From an uncultured Aliiroseovarius sp. (GTDB lineage: Bacteria > Pseudomonadota > Alphaproteobacteria > Rhodobacterales > Rhodobacteraceae), in NCBI RefSeq assembly GCF_947497285.1, contig NZ_CANMFT010000004.1, positions 62,001-126,000 of the forward strand: a stretch of 64,000 nt of DNA, given 5' to 3'. A model generated the notes under the pieces. It was given only the letters and a program-made list of their open reading frames with translations, did no database searches and was not told the DNA's origin. Of the stretch, positions 54,217 through 64,000 are shown one piece after another; within the stretch, counting starts at the first letter, position 1, and each line of letters begins with the position of its first letter. Position numbers and translations under genes: made by a program.

Positions 54217-55410
54217 TTAACCTTTCACCGCTTTCACGATTTTCTCTGCGCCGTCCGACAGGTTGTCTGCCGCGATGACGTTCAAGCCGGAACCGTTGAT
54301 GATGGCTTTGCCCTCATCCACGTTGGTGCCTTCAAGGCGCACAACCAGCGGAACTTGCAGGCCGACCTCTTTCACCGCGGCGACCACGCCTTCGGCGATG
54401 ACGTCACAGCGCATGATGCCGCCGAAAATGTTGACCAAGATGCCTTTGACCTGCGGGTCCGAGGTGATGATCTTGAACGCCTCAGTGACTTTCTCTTTGG
54501 TCGCGCCGCCACCAACGTCAAGGAAGTTGGCAGGTTCAGCGCCGTAAAGCTTGATGATGTCCATCGTGGCCATTGCCAGACCGGCACCGTTCACCATGCA
54601 GCCGATTTCACCGTCCAGAGCGATATAGTTCAGGTCGTATTTCGACGCTTCCAACTCTTTGGGGTCTTCTTCGGTGGTGTCGCGCAGTTCGGCGATATCG
54701 GCGTGGCGGTAGAGCGCGTTGCCGTCAAAGCTGACTTTCGCATCCAGCACTTTCAGATCACCGCTGTCGGACACGATCAGCGGGTTGATCTCCAGCATCT
54801 CCATGTCCTTCTCGGTGAAGGCTTGGTAGAGCTGGCCCATCAGTTTCACGCATTGCTTGATCTGCGCGCCTTCCAGTCCCAGCGAGAACGCGATGCGGCG
54901 GCCGTGGAAGCCTTGATAACCCGTTGCGGGATCAACCGAGAAGCTCAGGATTTTTTCGGGGGTCGCGGCGGCCACCTCTTCAATGTCCATGCCGCCTTCG
55001 GTTGAGCAGACGAACGAAATGCGCGATGTTTGGCGGTCAACCAGCAGAGCGAGGTAAAGCTCACGCTCAATGCCGGAACCGGCCTCGATATAGATGCGGT
55101 TGACTTGCTTGCCGGCCGGGCCGGTCTGGTGGGTCACAAGGGTGCGGCCCAGCATCTTCTTGGCTTCTTCAGCAGCTTCCTGCACCGATTTGGTCAGGCG
55201 CACACCGCCCTTTTCGCCAGCGCCAGCTTCCTTGAAAGTGCCTTTGCCGCGGCCACCTGCGTGGATTTGCGCTTTGACCACCCAAAGGGGGCCGTCGAGT
55301 TCACCTGCGGCGGTCTTGGCTTCTTCTGCTCTCAATACGGGGCGTCCGTCGGAAACGGGGGCTCCGTAGGATTTCAGAAGGGCTTTCGCCTGGTATTCAT
55401 GAATGTTCAT
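54217..55410 (-). CDS. sucC: Succinyl-CoA synthetase beta subunit
   Basis: A 397-residue ATP-grasp protein starting [48 protein letters not shown] and [15 protein letters not shown] are characteristic of SucC. It is the first gene of the suc-odh-lpd operon; its 254-bp upstream region holds paired TGTGATCACA palindromes and a GTTAGCGCAA motif. mdh lies upstream on the same strand but is closed off by its own terminator. Confidence 0.97.
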   Translation of the reverse strand: MNIHEYQAKALLKSYGAPVSDGRPVLRAEEAKTAAGELDGPLWVVKAQIHAGGRGKGTFKEAGAGEKGGVRLTKSVQEAAEEAKKMLGRTLVTHQTGPAGKQVNRIYIEAGSGIERELYLALLVDRQTSRISFVCSTEGGMDIEEVAAATPEKILSFSVDPATGYQGFHGRRIAFSLGLEGAQIKQCVKLMGQLYQAFTEKDMEMLEINPLIVSDSGDLKVLDAKVSFDGNALYRHADIAELRDTTEEDPKELEASKYDLNYIALDGEIGCMVNGAGLAMATMDIIKLYGAEPANFLDVGGGATKEKVTEAFKIITSDPQVKGILVNIFGGIMRCDVIAEGVVAAVKEVGLQVPLVVRLEGTNVDEGKAIINGSGLNVIAADNLSDGAEKIVKAVKG

Positions 55411-55502
55411 GAAGTCATCCTATCCAGTTGGTCCATTTGGTCGGAGACACCATGCACAGGTGAAGCAGTGATAAGAAACACTTTTTGGGGAAAGGCGCTG
55501 TT

Positions 55503-55554
55503 TTGCGCTAACTTTCCGTTTTTTGTGATCACAGCCGAAAAAGTGTGATCACAA
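55503..55554. promoter_or_regulatory. sucC control region: two TGTGATCACA palindromes and GTTAGCGCAA
   Basis: TTGTGATCACAg (55523-55534) and gTGTGATCACAA (55543-55554) have core centres exactly 20 bp apart, two helical turns, so dimers would sit on the same face. Toward sucC on the minus strand, GTTAGCGCAA follows at 55512-55503. The same elements in the same order precede sdhC. I could not fix the -35/-10 with confidence. Confidence 0.65.
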
Positions 55555-55610
55555 ATTCTAATTCCTTGGCTTGAAACATCTAAGAATCGTGAATTCGTTT
55601 AGGAATCCTA

Positions 55611-55645
55611 CCAAAAAGAAAGGGCGCCCAACAGGACGCCCTTTC
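55611..55645 (-). terminator. Intrinsic terminator of mdh
   Basis: A 9-bp stem GAAAGGGCG / CGCCCTTTC with a 10-nt loop lies 20 bp after the mdh stop. On the minus strand it is followed by TTTTTGG. It isolates mdh from the suc operon, so sucC needs its own promoter. Confidence 0.88.
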
Positions 55646-55664
55646 CGGAAAATGCATTGCGAGA

Positions 55665-56642
<978 letters not shown>

Positions 56643-56785
56643 TCAGTTGTTTTCGGGCGCATGCGTAGTCCGAATATGGCGTTCGCGCAAGAGCGCTGCA
56701 GCGCGGCGTGACGCAGTCCTTGCCTCAGAACCCCGTTCGCGATAGCGCTAAAACACACGTTTTCCAGCGGTTTGAGGCGCATCCC

Positions 56786-57544
56786 ATGCCCGAGGCACTT
56801 GACCTTACATTCTTTGCCTTTGCGATCCCTGCGGTGATCTTTGCAGGTATTTCCAAGGGGGGCTTCGGGTCAGGGGCGGCATTTGCAGCGACCCCGCTGC
56901 TTGCGCTGATTCTGGAGCCGGGGGCGGCCATCGGGTTGATGTTGCCGCTTCTGATGCTGATGGATGTGACCGCGCTGAAACCCTATTGGCGCAAATGGGA
57001 TACGCCGTCGGCCAAGGCTCTGGTGCTGGGCGCGGTTCCCGGCGTCGCGATTGGGGCGCTTTTGTATTCCATCGCCAATCCCGACATCTTTCGTCTGTTG
57101 ATCGGGCTGATTGCGGTCGGGTTTGTCGCGTTTCAGGCCGCAAAGTCACGCGGTTGGATCAAACCCGCGCCGAACCCAATGTCTGCCGGTATGGGTGGGT
57201 TCTGGGGCTTGATCGCAGGCTTCACCAGTTTTATCAGCCATGCAGGTGGCCCGCCCGCAGCCGTGTTTCTGCTGTCGCGACGCCTTGACAAGACCACCTT
57301 TCAGTCCACGACGGTGATCAGTTTCTGGGCGATCAACCTTCTGAAATTCATTCCCTATTTTGCACTCGGGATATTCACATGGCAGACCGCCAAGGCCGAT
57401 CTGTTTCTGATTCCATTTGCAATCATCGGCGTCTGGATCGGTGTGCATATGCACCACCGCCTGTCCGAACGTGGCTTTTTCGCCTTCACTTATCTGTTCC
57501 TGATCCTCACTGGCACGAAGCTGATATGGGAAGGGCTGACCTGA
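56786..57544 (+). CDS. TauE/SafE family sulfite or anion exporter
   Basis: A 252-residue protein with about eight hydrophobic helices. FAGISKGGFGSGAAFAATPLLALIL is the first TauE/SafE repeat, and GFTSFISHAGGPPAAVFLLSRRLDK is the second. The family transports sulfite, sulfoacetate or other organic anions. I chose ATG 56786 with GAGG upstream; the frame is open earlier without a better site. The gene lies between divergent mdh and mcl2 without a clear functional partner. Confidence 0.88.
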   Translation: MPEALDLTFFAFAIPAVIFAGISKGGFGSGAAFAATPLLALILEPGAAIGLMLPLLMLMDVTALKPYWRKWDTPSAKALVLGAVPGVAIGALLYSIANPDIFRLLIGLIAVGFVAFQAAKSRGWIKPAPNPMSAGMGGFWGLIAGFTSFISHAGGPPAAVFLLSRRLDKTTFQSTTVISFWAINLLKFIPYFALGIFTWQTAKADLFLIPFAIIGVWIGVHMHHRLSERGFFAFTYLFLILTGTKLIWEGLT

Positions 57545-57649
57545 TCCGGCCCCGCCTTCCAAGATTTTCTGCAATGCGGCAAATCTGGCCTTGCGGATTG
57601 GTGCGCAAATGTGGTCCCTTGCGCAACAATATTGCGGAGGCCCAGAATC

Positions 57650-58498
57650 ATGTCCACTCGTCCCTATCGTTCCGTCCTTTATATCCCCGGCTCGAAAGAG
57701 CGTGCGTTGGAGAAAGCCCGCACGCTGCCCGCCGATGCGATTATCTTCGACCTTGAAGATGCCGTAGCACCCGACGCCAAGGTCGACGCCCGCGCGATCC
57801 TGAAGGCGGAACTGGGCAAGGGTGGCTATGGCAACCGCGCCAAGATCGTCCGTATCAACGGGTTTGATACCAAATGGGGCAAGGATGATGTGGCCGCCTT
57901 TGTTGGTGCCGATATTGACGCGATCCTGATGCCCAAGGTGGACAATGCCTCGCAACTGGACGAGTTGGCCGCTCTGATCCCCGATGTGGACCTGTGGGCG
58001 ATGATGGAAACACCGTTGGGCATGTTGAACGCCGCCGAGATCGCCGCCCACCCGCGCCTTAAGGGCTTCGTTTTGGGCACCAATGACCTTGCCAAGGAAC
58101 TCAACACCCGTTTCCGCGCGGACCGCCTACCGATGATGGGCGGGTTGCATCTGTGCTTGTTGGCCGCCAAGGCCCACGGCCTGGTGATCATCGACGGCGT
58201 CTATAATGCCTTTAAGGACGATGAGGGACTGCGCGCCGAATGCGCTCAAGGGCGCGACATGGGCATGGACGGCAAAACTCTGATCCACCCGGCGCAACTG
58301 GACATCGCCAACACCGCCTTCGCCCCGTCCGAAGATGAGATCGACCTCGCCCAGCGCCAGATCGCCGCGTTTGAGGACGCCGAGGCGTCGGGCCAAGGCG
58401 TCGCGGTTGTGGATGGTAAAATTGTCGAAAACCTGCATGTTGTGACGGCAAAGGGCATTCTGGCCAAAGCAAAGGCCATTGCCGACATGGCAAAATAA
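57650..58498 (+). CDS. mcl2: Malyl-CoA thioesterase / CitE-like lyase, probable Mcl2
   Basis: A 282-residue HpcH/HpaI aldolase-family protein. SVLYIPGSKERALEKARTLPADAIIFDLEDAVAPDAK is the CitE/Mcl N-terminus with metal-binding Glu/Asp. IDAILMPKVDNASQL, MMETPLGMLNAAEIA and GKTLIHPAQLDIAN follow. In Rhodobacter sphaeroides the gene at this position in the mdh-mcl2-mch-sdh order encodes (3S)-malyl-CoA thioesterase, which hydrolyses malyl-CoA in the ethylmalonyl-CoA pathway; I recall that order from memory. GGAGG lies 9 nt before ATG 57650. A malyl/methylmalyl-CoA lyase activity is the alternative. Confidence 0.85.
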   Translation: MSTRPYRSVLYIPGSKERALEKARTLPADAIIFDLEDAVAPDAKVDARAILKAELGKGGYGNRAKIVRINGFDTKWGKDDVAAFVGADIDAILMPKVDNASQLDELAALIPDVDLWAMMETPLGMLNAAEIAAHPRLKGFVLGTNDLAKELNTRFRADRLPMMGGLHLCLLAAKAHGLVIIDGVYNAFKDDEGLRAECAQGRDMGMDGKTLIHPAQLDIANTAFAPSEDEIDLAQRQIAAFEDAEASGQGVAVVDGKIVENLHVVTAKGILAKAKAIADMAK

Positions 58499-58512
58499 GG
58501 CGGAGAACGCAC

Positions 58513-59061
58513 ATGACCATCCTGATCATCGGTTTAGCACTTTGGTATGCTGGGCATTTCTGGAAACGCGCCCTGCCCGCGCGCCACGCCGCGATGGGCG
58601 ACAAGGCAAAAGGGACGTCGGCGCTGATCCTCGTCGCCAGCATCGTCCTGATGGTGATCGGGTATCGCAGCGTCGAAAGCTATGATCTGCTGACCTATCC
58701 GTCATTCCTGAAACACATCAACAATCTGGCGATCCTGTTCGCGATCTACTTCATGAGCCCCGGCCCCTCGAAAGGCGCGCTGTTTTACAAGATGCGCCAC
58801 CCGATGCTGACCGGCTTCATCATCTGGTCCGTCGCGCATATCGTTGTGAACCCTGATCTGGCCTCGATTGTGCTGTTTGGCGGGCTGACGATTTGGGCGG
58901 TAGCCGAGGTGATCGTGATCAACCGCGCCGAGCCGAACTGGACGCCGAACCCGAAAGGCACAATTGCCAAAGACGGCATGTTTCTTGGGGCGGCGCTTGT
59001 GCTGACCCTGATCATCGGGCTGATCCACGGGTTGATCGGGCCGTCGGTATTCGGAGGGTAG
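58513..59061 (+). CDS. NnrU family membrane protein
   Basis: A 182-residue protein with about five membrane helices. YAGHFWKRALPA, FKHINNLA-like and FYKMRHPMLTGFIIWSVAHIVVNPD (about 91-115) are the NnrU signature. The family was named for a nitric oxide reductase-linked gene but is widespread and of unclear function; weak isoprenylcysteine-methyltransferase-type similarity is sometimes noted. It lies between mcl2 and DUF1737 in a tight operon (14 and 2 nt spacing). Confidence 0.85.
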   Translation: MTILIIGLALWYAGHFWKRALPARHAAMGDKAKGTSALILVASIVLMVIGYRSVESYDLLTYPSFLKHINNLAILFAIYFMSPGPSKGALFYKMRHPMLTGFIIWSVAHIVVNPDLASIVLFGGLTIWAVAEVIVINRAEPNWTPNPKGTIAKDGMFLGAALVLTLIIGLIHGLIGPSVFGG

Positions 59062-59063
59062 AC

Positions 59064-59267
59064 ATGAAACTCTATCGCCTGCTGACAGAAGACGACACCT
59101 CGGCGTTTTGCCACAAAGTGACCGCAGCCTTGAACAAAGGCTGGGAATTGCATGGCGATCCCGCCTATGCCCACGACGCCTCCACCGGATTAATGCGTTG
59201 CGCGCAAGCGGTGGTGAAGGTCGTGCCGGGCGACTACTCCCCCGACACAAAACTCGGAGACCACTGA
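59064..59267 (+). CDS. DUF1737 small protein
   Basis: A 67-residue protein, MKLYRLLTEDDTSAFCHKV... with GWELHGDPAYAHD in the middle and QAVVKVVPGDYSP at the end, matching DUF1737. It starts 2 nt after the NnrU stop, with GGAGG a few nt upstream, and its stop shares one base with the mch start (TGATG). The function is unknown. Its place inside the ethylmalonyl-CoA gene group is conserved in relatives as far as I recall. Confidence 0.87.
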   Translation: MKLYRLLTEDDTSAFCHKVTAALNKGWELHGDPAYAHDASTGLMRCAQAVVKVVPGDYSPDTKLGDH

Positions 59268-60301
59268 TGGCGAAAACCAATCCGGGCCGCTTCTTTGAGG
59301 ACTATAAGCTGGGCGACGTGATCCACCACGCCGTGCCGCGCACCGTGGCCGAAGGCGAACGCGCGCTGTATCACGCACTGTATCCTGCCCGCCACGCACT
59401 GTATTCGTCAGACGAATTCGCAGGCGCTTGCGGGTTGGAAGGGTCACCGATTGACGACCTGATCGCGTTCCACGTGGTGTTTGGCAAAACCGTTCCCGAT
59501 ATTTCACTGAACGCAGTGGCAAATCTTGGATATGCCGAAGGTCGCTGGCTGAAACCGGTCTATCCCGGTGACACGCTGCGATCCTCGTCCGAGGTGATCG
59601 GGCTGAAACAGAACTCCAACGGGAAATCGGGCGTGGTCTGGGTGCGCACGCGTGGTGTGAACCAAGTGGGCGAGCCGGTGTTGGAATATGTGCGCTGGGT
59701 GATGGTGCGCAAGAACGATTTGGACGCGCCCGCACCAGAAACTGTCATCCCCGACCTGAAAGGCACATTGAACGCCAGCGATCTGGTGATCCCTGAGGGG
59801 CTGTCTTTCGAGGACTATGATTTCTCCTTGGCCGGAGAGACGCACCGCTGGGGCGACTATGAAGTGGGTGAGAAAATCGACCACGTTGATGGCGTTACCG
59901 TTGAGGAAGCCGAACACATGATCGCCACGCGCTTGTGGCAGAACACCGCCAAGGTTCATTTCGACGCAACCTTCCGTCCCGATGGGCAGCGCTTGATCTA
60001 TGGTGGGCATGTGATTTCGATGGCGCGGGCGTTGTCCTTCAACGGGCTGGCGAACGCACAGATGATCGTTGGGCTAAACGGCGGCGCGCACGCGAACCCC
60101 TGCTTTGCAGGCGACACGATCCGCGCATGGTCCGAGGTGCTGGACAAGGCCGACACTGACGCGCCGGGCGTGGGGGCTGTGCGCTTGCGCTTGGTCGCCG
60201 TCAAACATGGCGCGCCTGAGTTTGCCTTGAAGGGCGAGGACGGGAAATACCTTCCCGAAGTGATGCTGGATCTCGATTATTGGGCATTGATGCCCAAATA
60301 A
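59267..60301 (+). CDS. mch: Mesaconyl-CoA hydratase (beta-methylmalyl-CoA dehydratase)
   Basis: A 344-residue double hot-dog MaoC-like hydratase. It opens MAKTNPGRFFEDYKLGDVI and shows HRWGDYEVGEKIDHVDGVTVEEAEHMIATRLWQNTAKVHFD in the second MaoC half, with GRRLIYGGHVISMARALSFNGLANA-like active-site helix. This length and opening are those of Mch from the ethylmalonyl-CoA pathway of Rhodobacter. It hydrates mesaconyl-C1-CoA to methylmalyl-CoA. It is coupled to DUF1737 and precedes sdh; the other pathway genes (ccr, mcm) are outside the window. Confidence 0.92.
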   Translation: MAKTNPGRFFEDYKLGDVIHHAVPRTVAEGERALYHALYPARHALYSSDEFAGACGLEGSPIDDLIAFHVVFGKTVPDISLNAVANLGYAEGRWLKPVYPGDTLRSSSEVIGLKQNSNGKSGVVWVRTRGVNQVGEPVLEYVRWVMVRKNDLDAPAPETVIPDLKGTLNASDLVIPEGLSFEDYDFSLAGETHRWGDYEVGEKIDHVDGVTVEEAEHMIATRLWQNTAKVHFDATFRPDGQRLIYGGHVISMARALSFNGLANAQMIVGLNGGAHANPCFAGDTIRAWSEVLDKADTDAPGVGAVRLRLVAVKHGAPEFALKGEDGKYLPEVMLDLDYWALMPK

Positions 60302-60404
60302 TGCATCGGCTTCATAACCAAGGCGGAAGCAACCACGCGCCGGATATCTGCATGCGGTTGTGTGCAGAACCTGATTTTTTCAGTCAGGGTTAAGCATTGG
60401 AAAA

Positions 60405-60465
60405 ATGTGATCACATCTAGAAAATTTGTGATCACAAGCGCCTGTTTTCCCCTTTGTTAGCGCAA
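60405..60465. promoter_or_regulatory. sdhC control region: two TGTGATCACA palindromes and GTTAGCGCAA
   Basis: Perfect palindromes ATGTGATCACAT (60405-60416) and TTGTGATCACAA (60426-60437) have centres 21 bp apart, about two turns. GTTAGCGCAA follows at 60456-60465, in the same order as upstream of sucC. The whole 258-bp region between mch and sdhC holds no gene. GAAGGAGG serves as the sdhC ribosome site further down. The pair is the strongest match to the gntR promoter palindrome. Confidence 0.7.
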
Positions 60466-60559
60466 TTTCACCATTTTTCCCGCTGGTTCTTACGTGACTC
60501 TGCGCGGTAAAAGACGCTATTGCTGTCACAACAGTCGCAACAGACAGAAGGAGGCCACC

Positions 60560-60943
60560 ATGGCCGACGTGAACAGAGGCAACCGTCCTCTTTCCCCGCA
60601 TCTGCAGATTTACCGTCCGCAACTGACCTCCATCACATCGATCTTTGCCCGCATCACGGGTGTCGCGCTTTTGGGCGCTGCTATCTTGGTCGTTTGGTGG
60701 TTCTTCGCGGCCGCCATGGGCCCTGGCTACTATGATCTGGTGAACGGATTGATGACCTCGTTCATTGGTGACGTCATCATGTTCCTCGCGCTGTGGGCCC
60801 TGTGCTACCACGCGCTGTCGGGCTTGCGTCACCTGATCTGGGATGTCGGCATTGGCCTTGACGTCGAAACCGCCGAAAAGATGGGCCTTGGCGTCATCTT
60901 CGGTTCTGTCATTTTGGCGATCATCGTCGCCATAATCGTGTAA
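60560..60943 (+). CDS. sdhC: Succinate dehydrogenase cytochrome b556 subunit
   Basis: A 127-residue membrane protein with three helices. RPLSPHLQIYRPQLTSITSIFARITG is the SdhC signature, and HALSGLRHLIWDVG carries the haem-ligand His (first His of this segment). GGAGG precedes ATG 60560. With SdhD it anchors the complex and binds haem b and ubiquinone. Confidence 0.96.
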   Translation: MADVNRGNRPLSPHLQIYRPQLTSITSIFARITGVALLGAAILVVWWFFAAAMGPGYYDLVNGLMTSFIGDVIMFLALWALCYHALSGLRHLIWDVGIGLDVETAEKMGLGVIFGSVILAIIVAIIV

Positions 60944-60953
60944 GGAGGCGGCC

Positions 60954-61325
60954 ATGCATTATCTCACCGACCGCAAACGCGCCGTGGGCAAAGGGGCTGC
61001 TCATTCCGGTACAGAGCATTTCTGGGGTCAGGCAATTTCTGCCGTCGGGCTGTTGCTGCTGATGCCGCTGTTTGCCCTGACTTTCGGCCACGCGCTTGGC
61101 ATGCCCTATGAAGAAGCGATCGCTTATTACCAGCATCCCTTCCCAGCCATCATCGCAGCCATGACGCTGGTCACGGCAATGGTTCACTTTCGCCACGGCG
61201 TTCAGGTGGTGATCGAGGATTATTCCCGCGGTGTCACCAAGAAGGCCTTGGTGGTCTGCTGCACCGCCCTTTCCTACACCGTTCTGGCAATTGGCCTTTA
61301 TGGCCTTGCCCGCATCGCCTTTTAA
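60954..61325 (+). CDS. sdhD: Succinate dehydrogenase membrane anchor subunit
   Basis: A 123-residue protein with three helices (about 22-41, 57-80, 95-118). RKRAVGKGAAHSGTEHFWGQ at the N-terminus and VHFRHGVQVVIEDYSRG, which supplies the haem-ligand His and quinone-site Asp-Tyr, are typical of alphaproteobacterial SdhD. It lies 10 nt after sdhC. Confidence 0.95.
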   Translation: MHYLTDRKRAVGKGAAHSGTEHFWGQAISAVGLLLLMPLFALTFGHALGMPYEEAIAYYQHPFPAIIAAMTLVTAMVHFRHGVQVVIEDYSRGVTKKALVVCCTALSYTVLAIGLYGLARIAF

Positions 61326-61343
61326 GACCGGAGAGCAACCCAA

Positions 61344-63149
61344 ATGGCAGCTTACGAATACGAAACACACGAATATGACGTGGTCGTGGTCGGCGCCGGT
61401 GGCGCAGGTCTGCGGGCCACGCTTGGCATGGCGGAACAAGGTCTGCGCACCGCCTGCGTGACCAAAGTCTTCCCGACCCGCTCCCACACCGTGGCCGCAC
61501 AAGGCGGCATCGCCGCGTCCCTGTCCAACATGGGCCCGGACAACTGGCAGTGGCACATGTATGACACCGTCAAAGGCTCGGACTGGCTGGGCGACACGGA
61601 TGCGATGGAATACCTTGCCCGCGAAGCACCCAAGGCGGTTTACGAGCTGGAACATTACGGCGTCCCCTTCTCTCGCACCGAGGAAGGCAAGATTTACCAG
61701 CGTCCGTTCGGCGGCCACACCACCGAATTCGGTGACGGCCCGCCCGTGCAGCGGACTTGTGCCGCCGCGGACCGGACCGGCCACGCCATTCTGCACACGC
61801 TCTACGGTCAATCGCTAAAGAACAACGCAGAATTCTATGTCGAGTATTTCGCCATCGACCTGATTATGTCCGACGACGGCGAATGTCAGGGCGTTGTGTG
61901 CTGGAAGCTCGACGACGGCACGATGCACGTCTTCAACGCCAAGATGGTCGTTCTGGCCACCGGCGGTTATGGACGCGCCTTTTTCTCGGCCACCTCGGCC
62001 CACACCTGCACCGGCGACGGTGGCGGCATGGTGGCGCGCGCGGGTCTGGCCCTGCAAGACATGGAGTTCGTCCAGTTCCACCCAACCGGGATCTACGGTT
62101 CAGGCTGTCTGATCACCGAAGGGGCGCGCGGCGAAGGCGGCTATCTGGTCAACTCCGAAGGTGAACGGTTTATGGAGCGTTATGCGCCCCAGTATAAAGA
62201 CCTTGCGCCACGCGATTATGTCTCCCGCTCGATGACCATGGAAATCCGCGAAGGGCGCGGCGTGGGCGACGAAAAAGACCACATCTATCTGCACCTTGAT
62301 CACCTGCCGGCCGAGGCACTGGCCGAACGCCTGCCCGGTATTTCGGAAAGCGCCAAGATCTTCGCAGGCGTTGACGTGAACAAGGAACCGATCCCGGTTC
62401 TGCCGACGGTTCACTACAACATGGGCGGCATTCCGACCAACTATTGGGGTGAAGTGCTGAACCCGACTGCCAAAGATCCGACCGCTGTTGTGCCCGGCCT
62501 GATGGCCGTCGGTGAAGCGGGCTGTGCGTCTGTGCATGGGGCCAACCGCCTCGGGTCGAATTCGCTGATCGACCTGGTGGTCTTCGGCCGTGCCGCCGCG
62601 ATCCGCGCCGGCAAGATTGTCGATGCAGAAAGCGCGAACCCGGTGCTGAACCAACCGTCCGTCGACAAAGCTTTCGATCGCTTTGACGGGCTGCGCAACG
62701 CCAAGGGCACCGTTCCCACCGCCGAGTTGCGTCTTGAAATGCAGAAGACCATGCAGGCAGACGCTGCTGTCTTCCGCACCGCCAAGACGCTGAAGGAAGG
62801 CGTCGAAAAAATGACCAAGGTTGCCGCCAAGATGGACGATCTGGCCGTCACCGACCGCTCGCTTGTCTGGAACTCGGACCTGATGGAGACGATGGAGCTG
62901 GCGAACCTTATGCCGAACGCTCTGGCCACCATCCACGGGGCCGAAGCGCGTGAAGAAAGCCGCGGGGCACACGCCCACGAGGATTTCCCGAAACGCGACG
63001 ACAAGAAGTGGCGTGTCCACACCGTCAGCCGCGTGGATGGCAACAAGGTCGATCTGACCTATCGCCCCGTGATCACCGATCCGCTGACCACCGAAACCGA
63101 GGGTGGCATCAGCCTCAAGAAAATCGCGCCCAAAGCGCGGACGTTCTAA
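61344..63149 (+). CDS. sdhA: Succinate dehydrogenase flavoprotein subunit
   Basis: A 601-residue flavoprotein. [20 protein letters not shown] binds [23 protein letters not shown] contains the His covalently bound to FAD, and [22 protein letters not shown] and [14 protein letters not shown] are substrate-site parts. It oxidises succinate to fumarate. The order sdhCDAB with short gaps is normal for the group. Confidence 0.98.
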   Translation: MAAYEYETHEYDVVVVGAGGAGLRATLGMAEQGLRTACVTKVFPTRSHTVAAQGGIAASLSNMGPDNWQWHMYDTVKGSDWLGDTDAMEYLAREAPKAVYELEHYGVPFSRTEEGKIYQRPFGGHTTEFGDGPPVQRTCAAADRTGHAILHTLYGQSLKNNAEFYVEYFAIDLIMSDDGECQGVVCWKLDDGTMHVFNAKMVVLATGGYGRAFFSATSAHTCTGDGGGMVARAGLALQDMEFVQFHPTGIYGSGCLITEGARGEGGYLVNSEGERFMERYAPQYKDLAPRDYVSRSMTMEIREGRGVGDEKDHIYLHLDHLPAEALAERLPGISESAKIFAGVDVNKEPIPVLPTVHYNMGGIPTNYWGEVLNPTAKDPTAVVPGLMAVGEAGCASVHGANRLGSNSLIDLVVFGRAAAIRAGKIVDAESANPVLNQPSVDKAFDRFDGLRNAKGTVPTAELRLEMQKTMQADAAVFRTAKTLKEGVEKMTKVAAKMDDLAVTDRSLVWNSDLMETMELANLMPNALATIHGAEAREESRGAHAHEDFPKRDDKKWRVHTVSRVDGNKVDLTYRPVITDPLTTETEGGISLKKIAPKARTF

Positions 63150-63161
63150 GGAGGACACGAA

Positions 63162-63941
63162 ATGGTTCAATTCAGACTTCCGAAGAACTCGACAGTCCGC
63201 ACCGGCAAGACCTGGCCCAAGCCTGATGGCGCGACCAATGTCCGCAAGTTCCAAATTTACCGCTGGACGCCGGATGATGGTGAAAACCCCCGCGTCGACA
63301 CCTATTTCGTCGATATGGACAAATGCGGACCGATGGTTCTGGACGCGCTGATCAAGATCAAGAACGAGATTGATCCGACCCTGACCTTCCGCCGGTCCTG
63401 CCGCGAAGGCATCTGTGGGTCCTGCGCGATGAACATCGACGGGATCAACACGCTGGCCTGTATCTATGGCATGGACGAGATCAAGGGCGATGTGAAAATC
63501 TACCCGTTGCCGCACACACCTGTGGTGCGCGACCTGATCCCGGACCTGACGCATTTTTATGCGCAGCACGCCTCGATCATGCCATGGTTGGAAACCAAGA
63601 CAAACCGCCCTGCGAAAGAGTGGAAACAGTCGATCGAAGACCGCAAGAAACTTGACGGTCTGTATGAATGCGTTATGTGCGCCAGCTGCTCGACCTCGTG
63701 CCCCAGCTATTGGTGGAACGGTGACCGCTACCTCGGCCCAGCCGCGTTGCTCCATGCGTATCGCTGGATCATCGACAGCCGTGACGAGGCCACCGGCGAG
63801 CGTCTGGACGAGTTGGAAGATCCCTTCAAACTCTACCGCTGCCACACCATCATGAACTGCGCCAAGACCTGTCCGAAGGGTTTGAACCCAGCCAAGGCGA
63901 TTGCCGAGATCAAAAAAATGATGGTCGAACGCACGCTTTGA
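63162..63941 (+). CDS. sdhB: Succinate dehydrogenase iron-sulfur subunit
   Basis: A 259-residue protein with three Fe-S clusters. [22 protein letters not shown] supplies the [2Fe-2S], [17 protein letters not shown] the [4Fe-4S], and [21 protein letters not shown] the [3Fe-4S] cysteines. It conducts electrons from SdhA to the quinone site. It is the last gene, with a strong terminator 20 nt downstream. Confidence 0.98.
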   Translation: MVQFRLPKNSTVRTGKTWPKPDGATNVRKFQIYRWTPDDGENPRVDTYFVDMDKCGPMVLDALIKIKNEIDPTLTFRRSCREGICGSCAMNIDGINTLACIYGMDEIKGDVKIYPLPHTPVVRDLIPDLTHFYAQHASIMPWLETKTNRPAKEWKQSIEDRKKLDGLYECVMCASCSTSCPSYWWNGDRYLGPAALLHAYRWIIDSRDEATGERLDELEDPFKLYRCHTIMNCAKTCPKGLNPAKAIAEIKKMMVERTL

Positions 63942-63961
63942 TCGGAACAGATATTTATGCG

Positions 63962-63990
63962 AAAAGGGCGGCCCTATGGCCGCCCTTTTT
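63962..63990 (+). terminator. Intrinsic terminator of the sdh operon
   Basis: A 12-bp perfect stem AAAAGGGCGGCC / GGCCGCCCTTTT with a 4-nt loop (CTAT), ending in five T residues, lies about 20 bp after the sdhB stop. Confidence 0.93.
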
Positions 63991-64000
63991 CATTGGAGGT

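Noticed and set aside
62100-63845. 581-residue open frame antisense to sdhA/sdhB
   Set aside because: High-GC genes create long antisense frames; it has no ribosome site or recognisable domain, while sdhA and sdhB are certain.

Overview
This is a contiguous piece of an alphaproteobacterial chromosome, most likely from the Roseobacter group (Rhodobacteraceae). The support is the mdh-sucCDAB-lpdA / mcl2-mch-sdhCDAB gene order, the ethylmalonyl-CoA pathway genes, the TRAP/TAXI and phn transporters, the DUF1285-moxR-DUF58-DUF4159 block and the high-GC coding style. Genes are tightly packed, with many 4-base ATGA/GTGA stop-start overlaps. I saw no insertion sequence, prophage, CRISPR array or rRNA; one tRNA (Ala, GGC) is present.

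Layout. 0-3 kb: glycolate oxidase genes glcD and glcE (glcE runs off the left edge) and a divergent DUF599 membrane protein, with a clear inverted repeat between them. 3-10.4 kb: a moxR-DUF58-DUF4159-membrane protein operon divergent from a DUF1285 gene. 10.4-15.9 kb: a proline-racemase superfamily enzyme, a THUMP-type RNA methyltransferase, a polar amino acid ABC transporter and a D-lyxose isomerase-like protein. 15.9-24.6 kb: an acetate block with acetyl-CoA synthetase, adenylate kinase, a two-part sodium:solute symporter, a CNMP/CBS/DUF294 protein, an unknown protein and a membrane-bound DnaQ-type exonuclease. 25.1-28.6 kb: nitroreductase, an atypical thiolase coupled to a short adenylate-forming enzyme, and an unknown ORF. 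28.6-35.8 kb: a TAXI-TRAP transporter with UspA, an RpiR regulator, and a divergent aminotransferase/BKACE pair. 35.8-41.1 kb: HAD-IIA protein, phnCDEE transporter, gph and tRNA-Ala. 41.2-46.3 kb: a FYDLN-acid protein, YgjP-like peptidase, GntR/FCD regulator, Lrp regulator, UspA, sodium:alanine symporter and an acetyltransferase. 46.3-64 kb: the TCA cluster (lpdA, MAPEG, orphan, odhB, odhA, sucD, sucC, mdh on the minus strand; tauE, mcl2, nnrU, DUF1737, mch, sdhCDAB on the plus strand).

How the parts fit. The window is rich in central carbon metabolism. Acetate enters through the symporter, is activated by Acs (the AMP it makes can be recycled by the translationally coupled Adk), and is assimilated through the ethylmalonyl-CoA pathway (Mch, Mcl2) and the TCA cycle (Mdh, Suc/Odh, Sdh). 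Other loci feed in glycolate, hydroxyproline-like compounds, amino acids, beta-amino acids and phosphorus compounds.

The most interesting signal is regulatory. The palindrome TGTGATCACA lies at five non-coding positions that I could find: once over the predicted -10 element of the GntR/FCD gene at 42412, twice (20 bp apart) upstream of sucC, and twice (21 bp apart) upstream of sdhC. I saw no copy of this 10-mer in coding DNA. This suggests an autoregulated GntR-family regulator of the TCA-cycle operons. The suc and sdh regions also share a second motif, GTTAGCGCAA. This is inference from sequence only; no motif scan or binding data were available.
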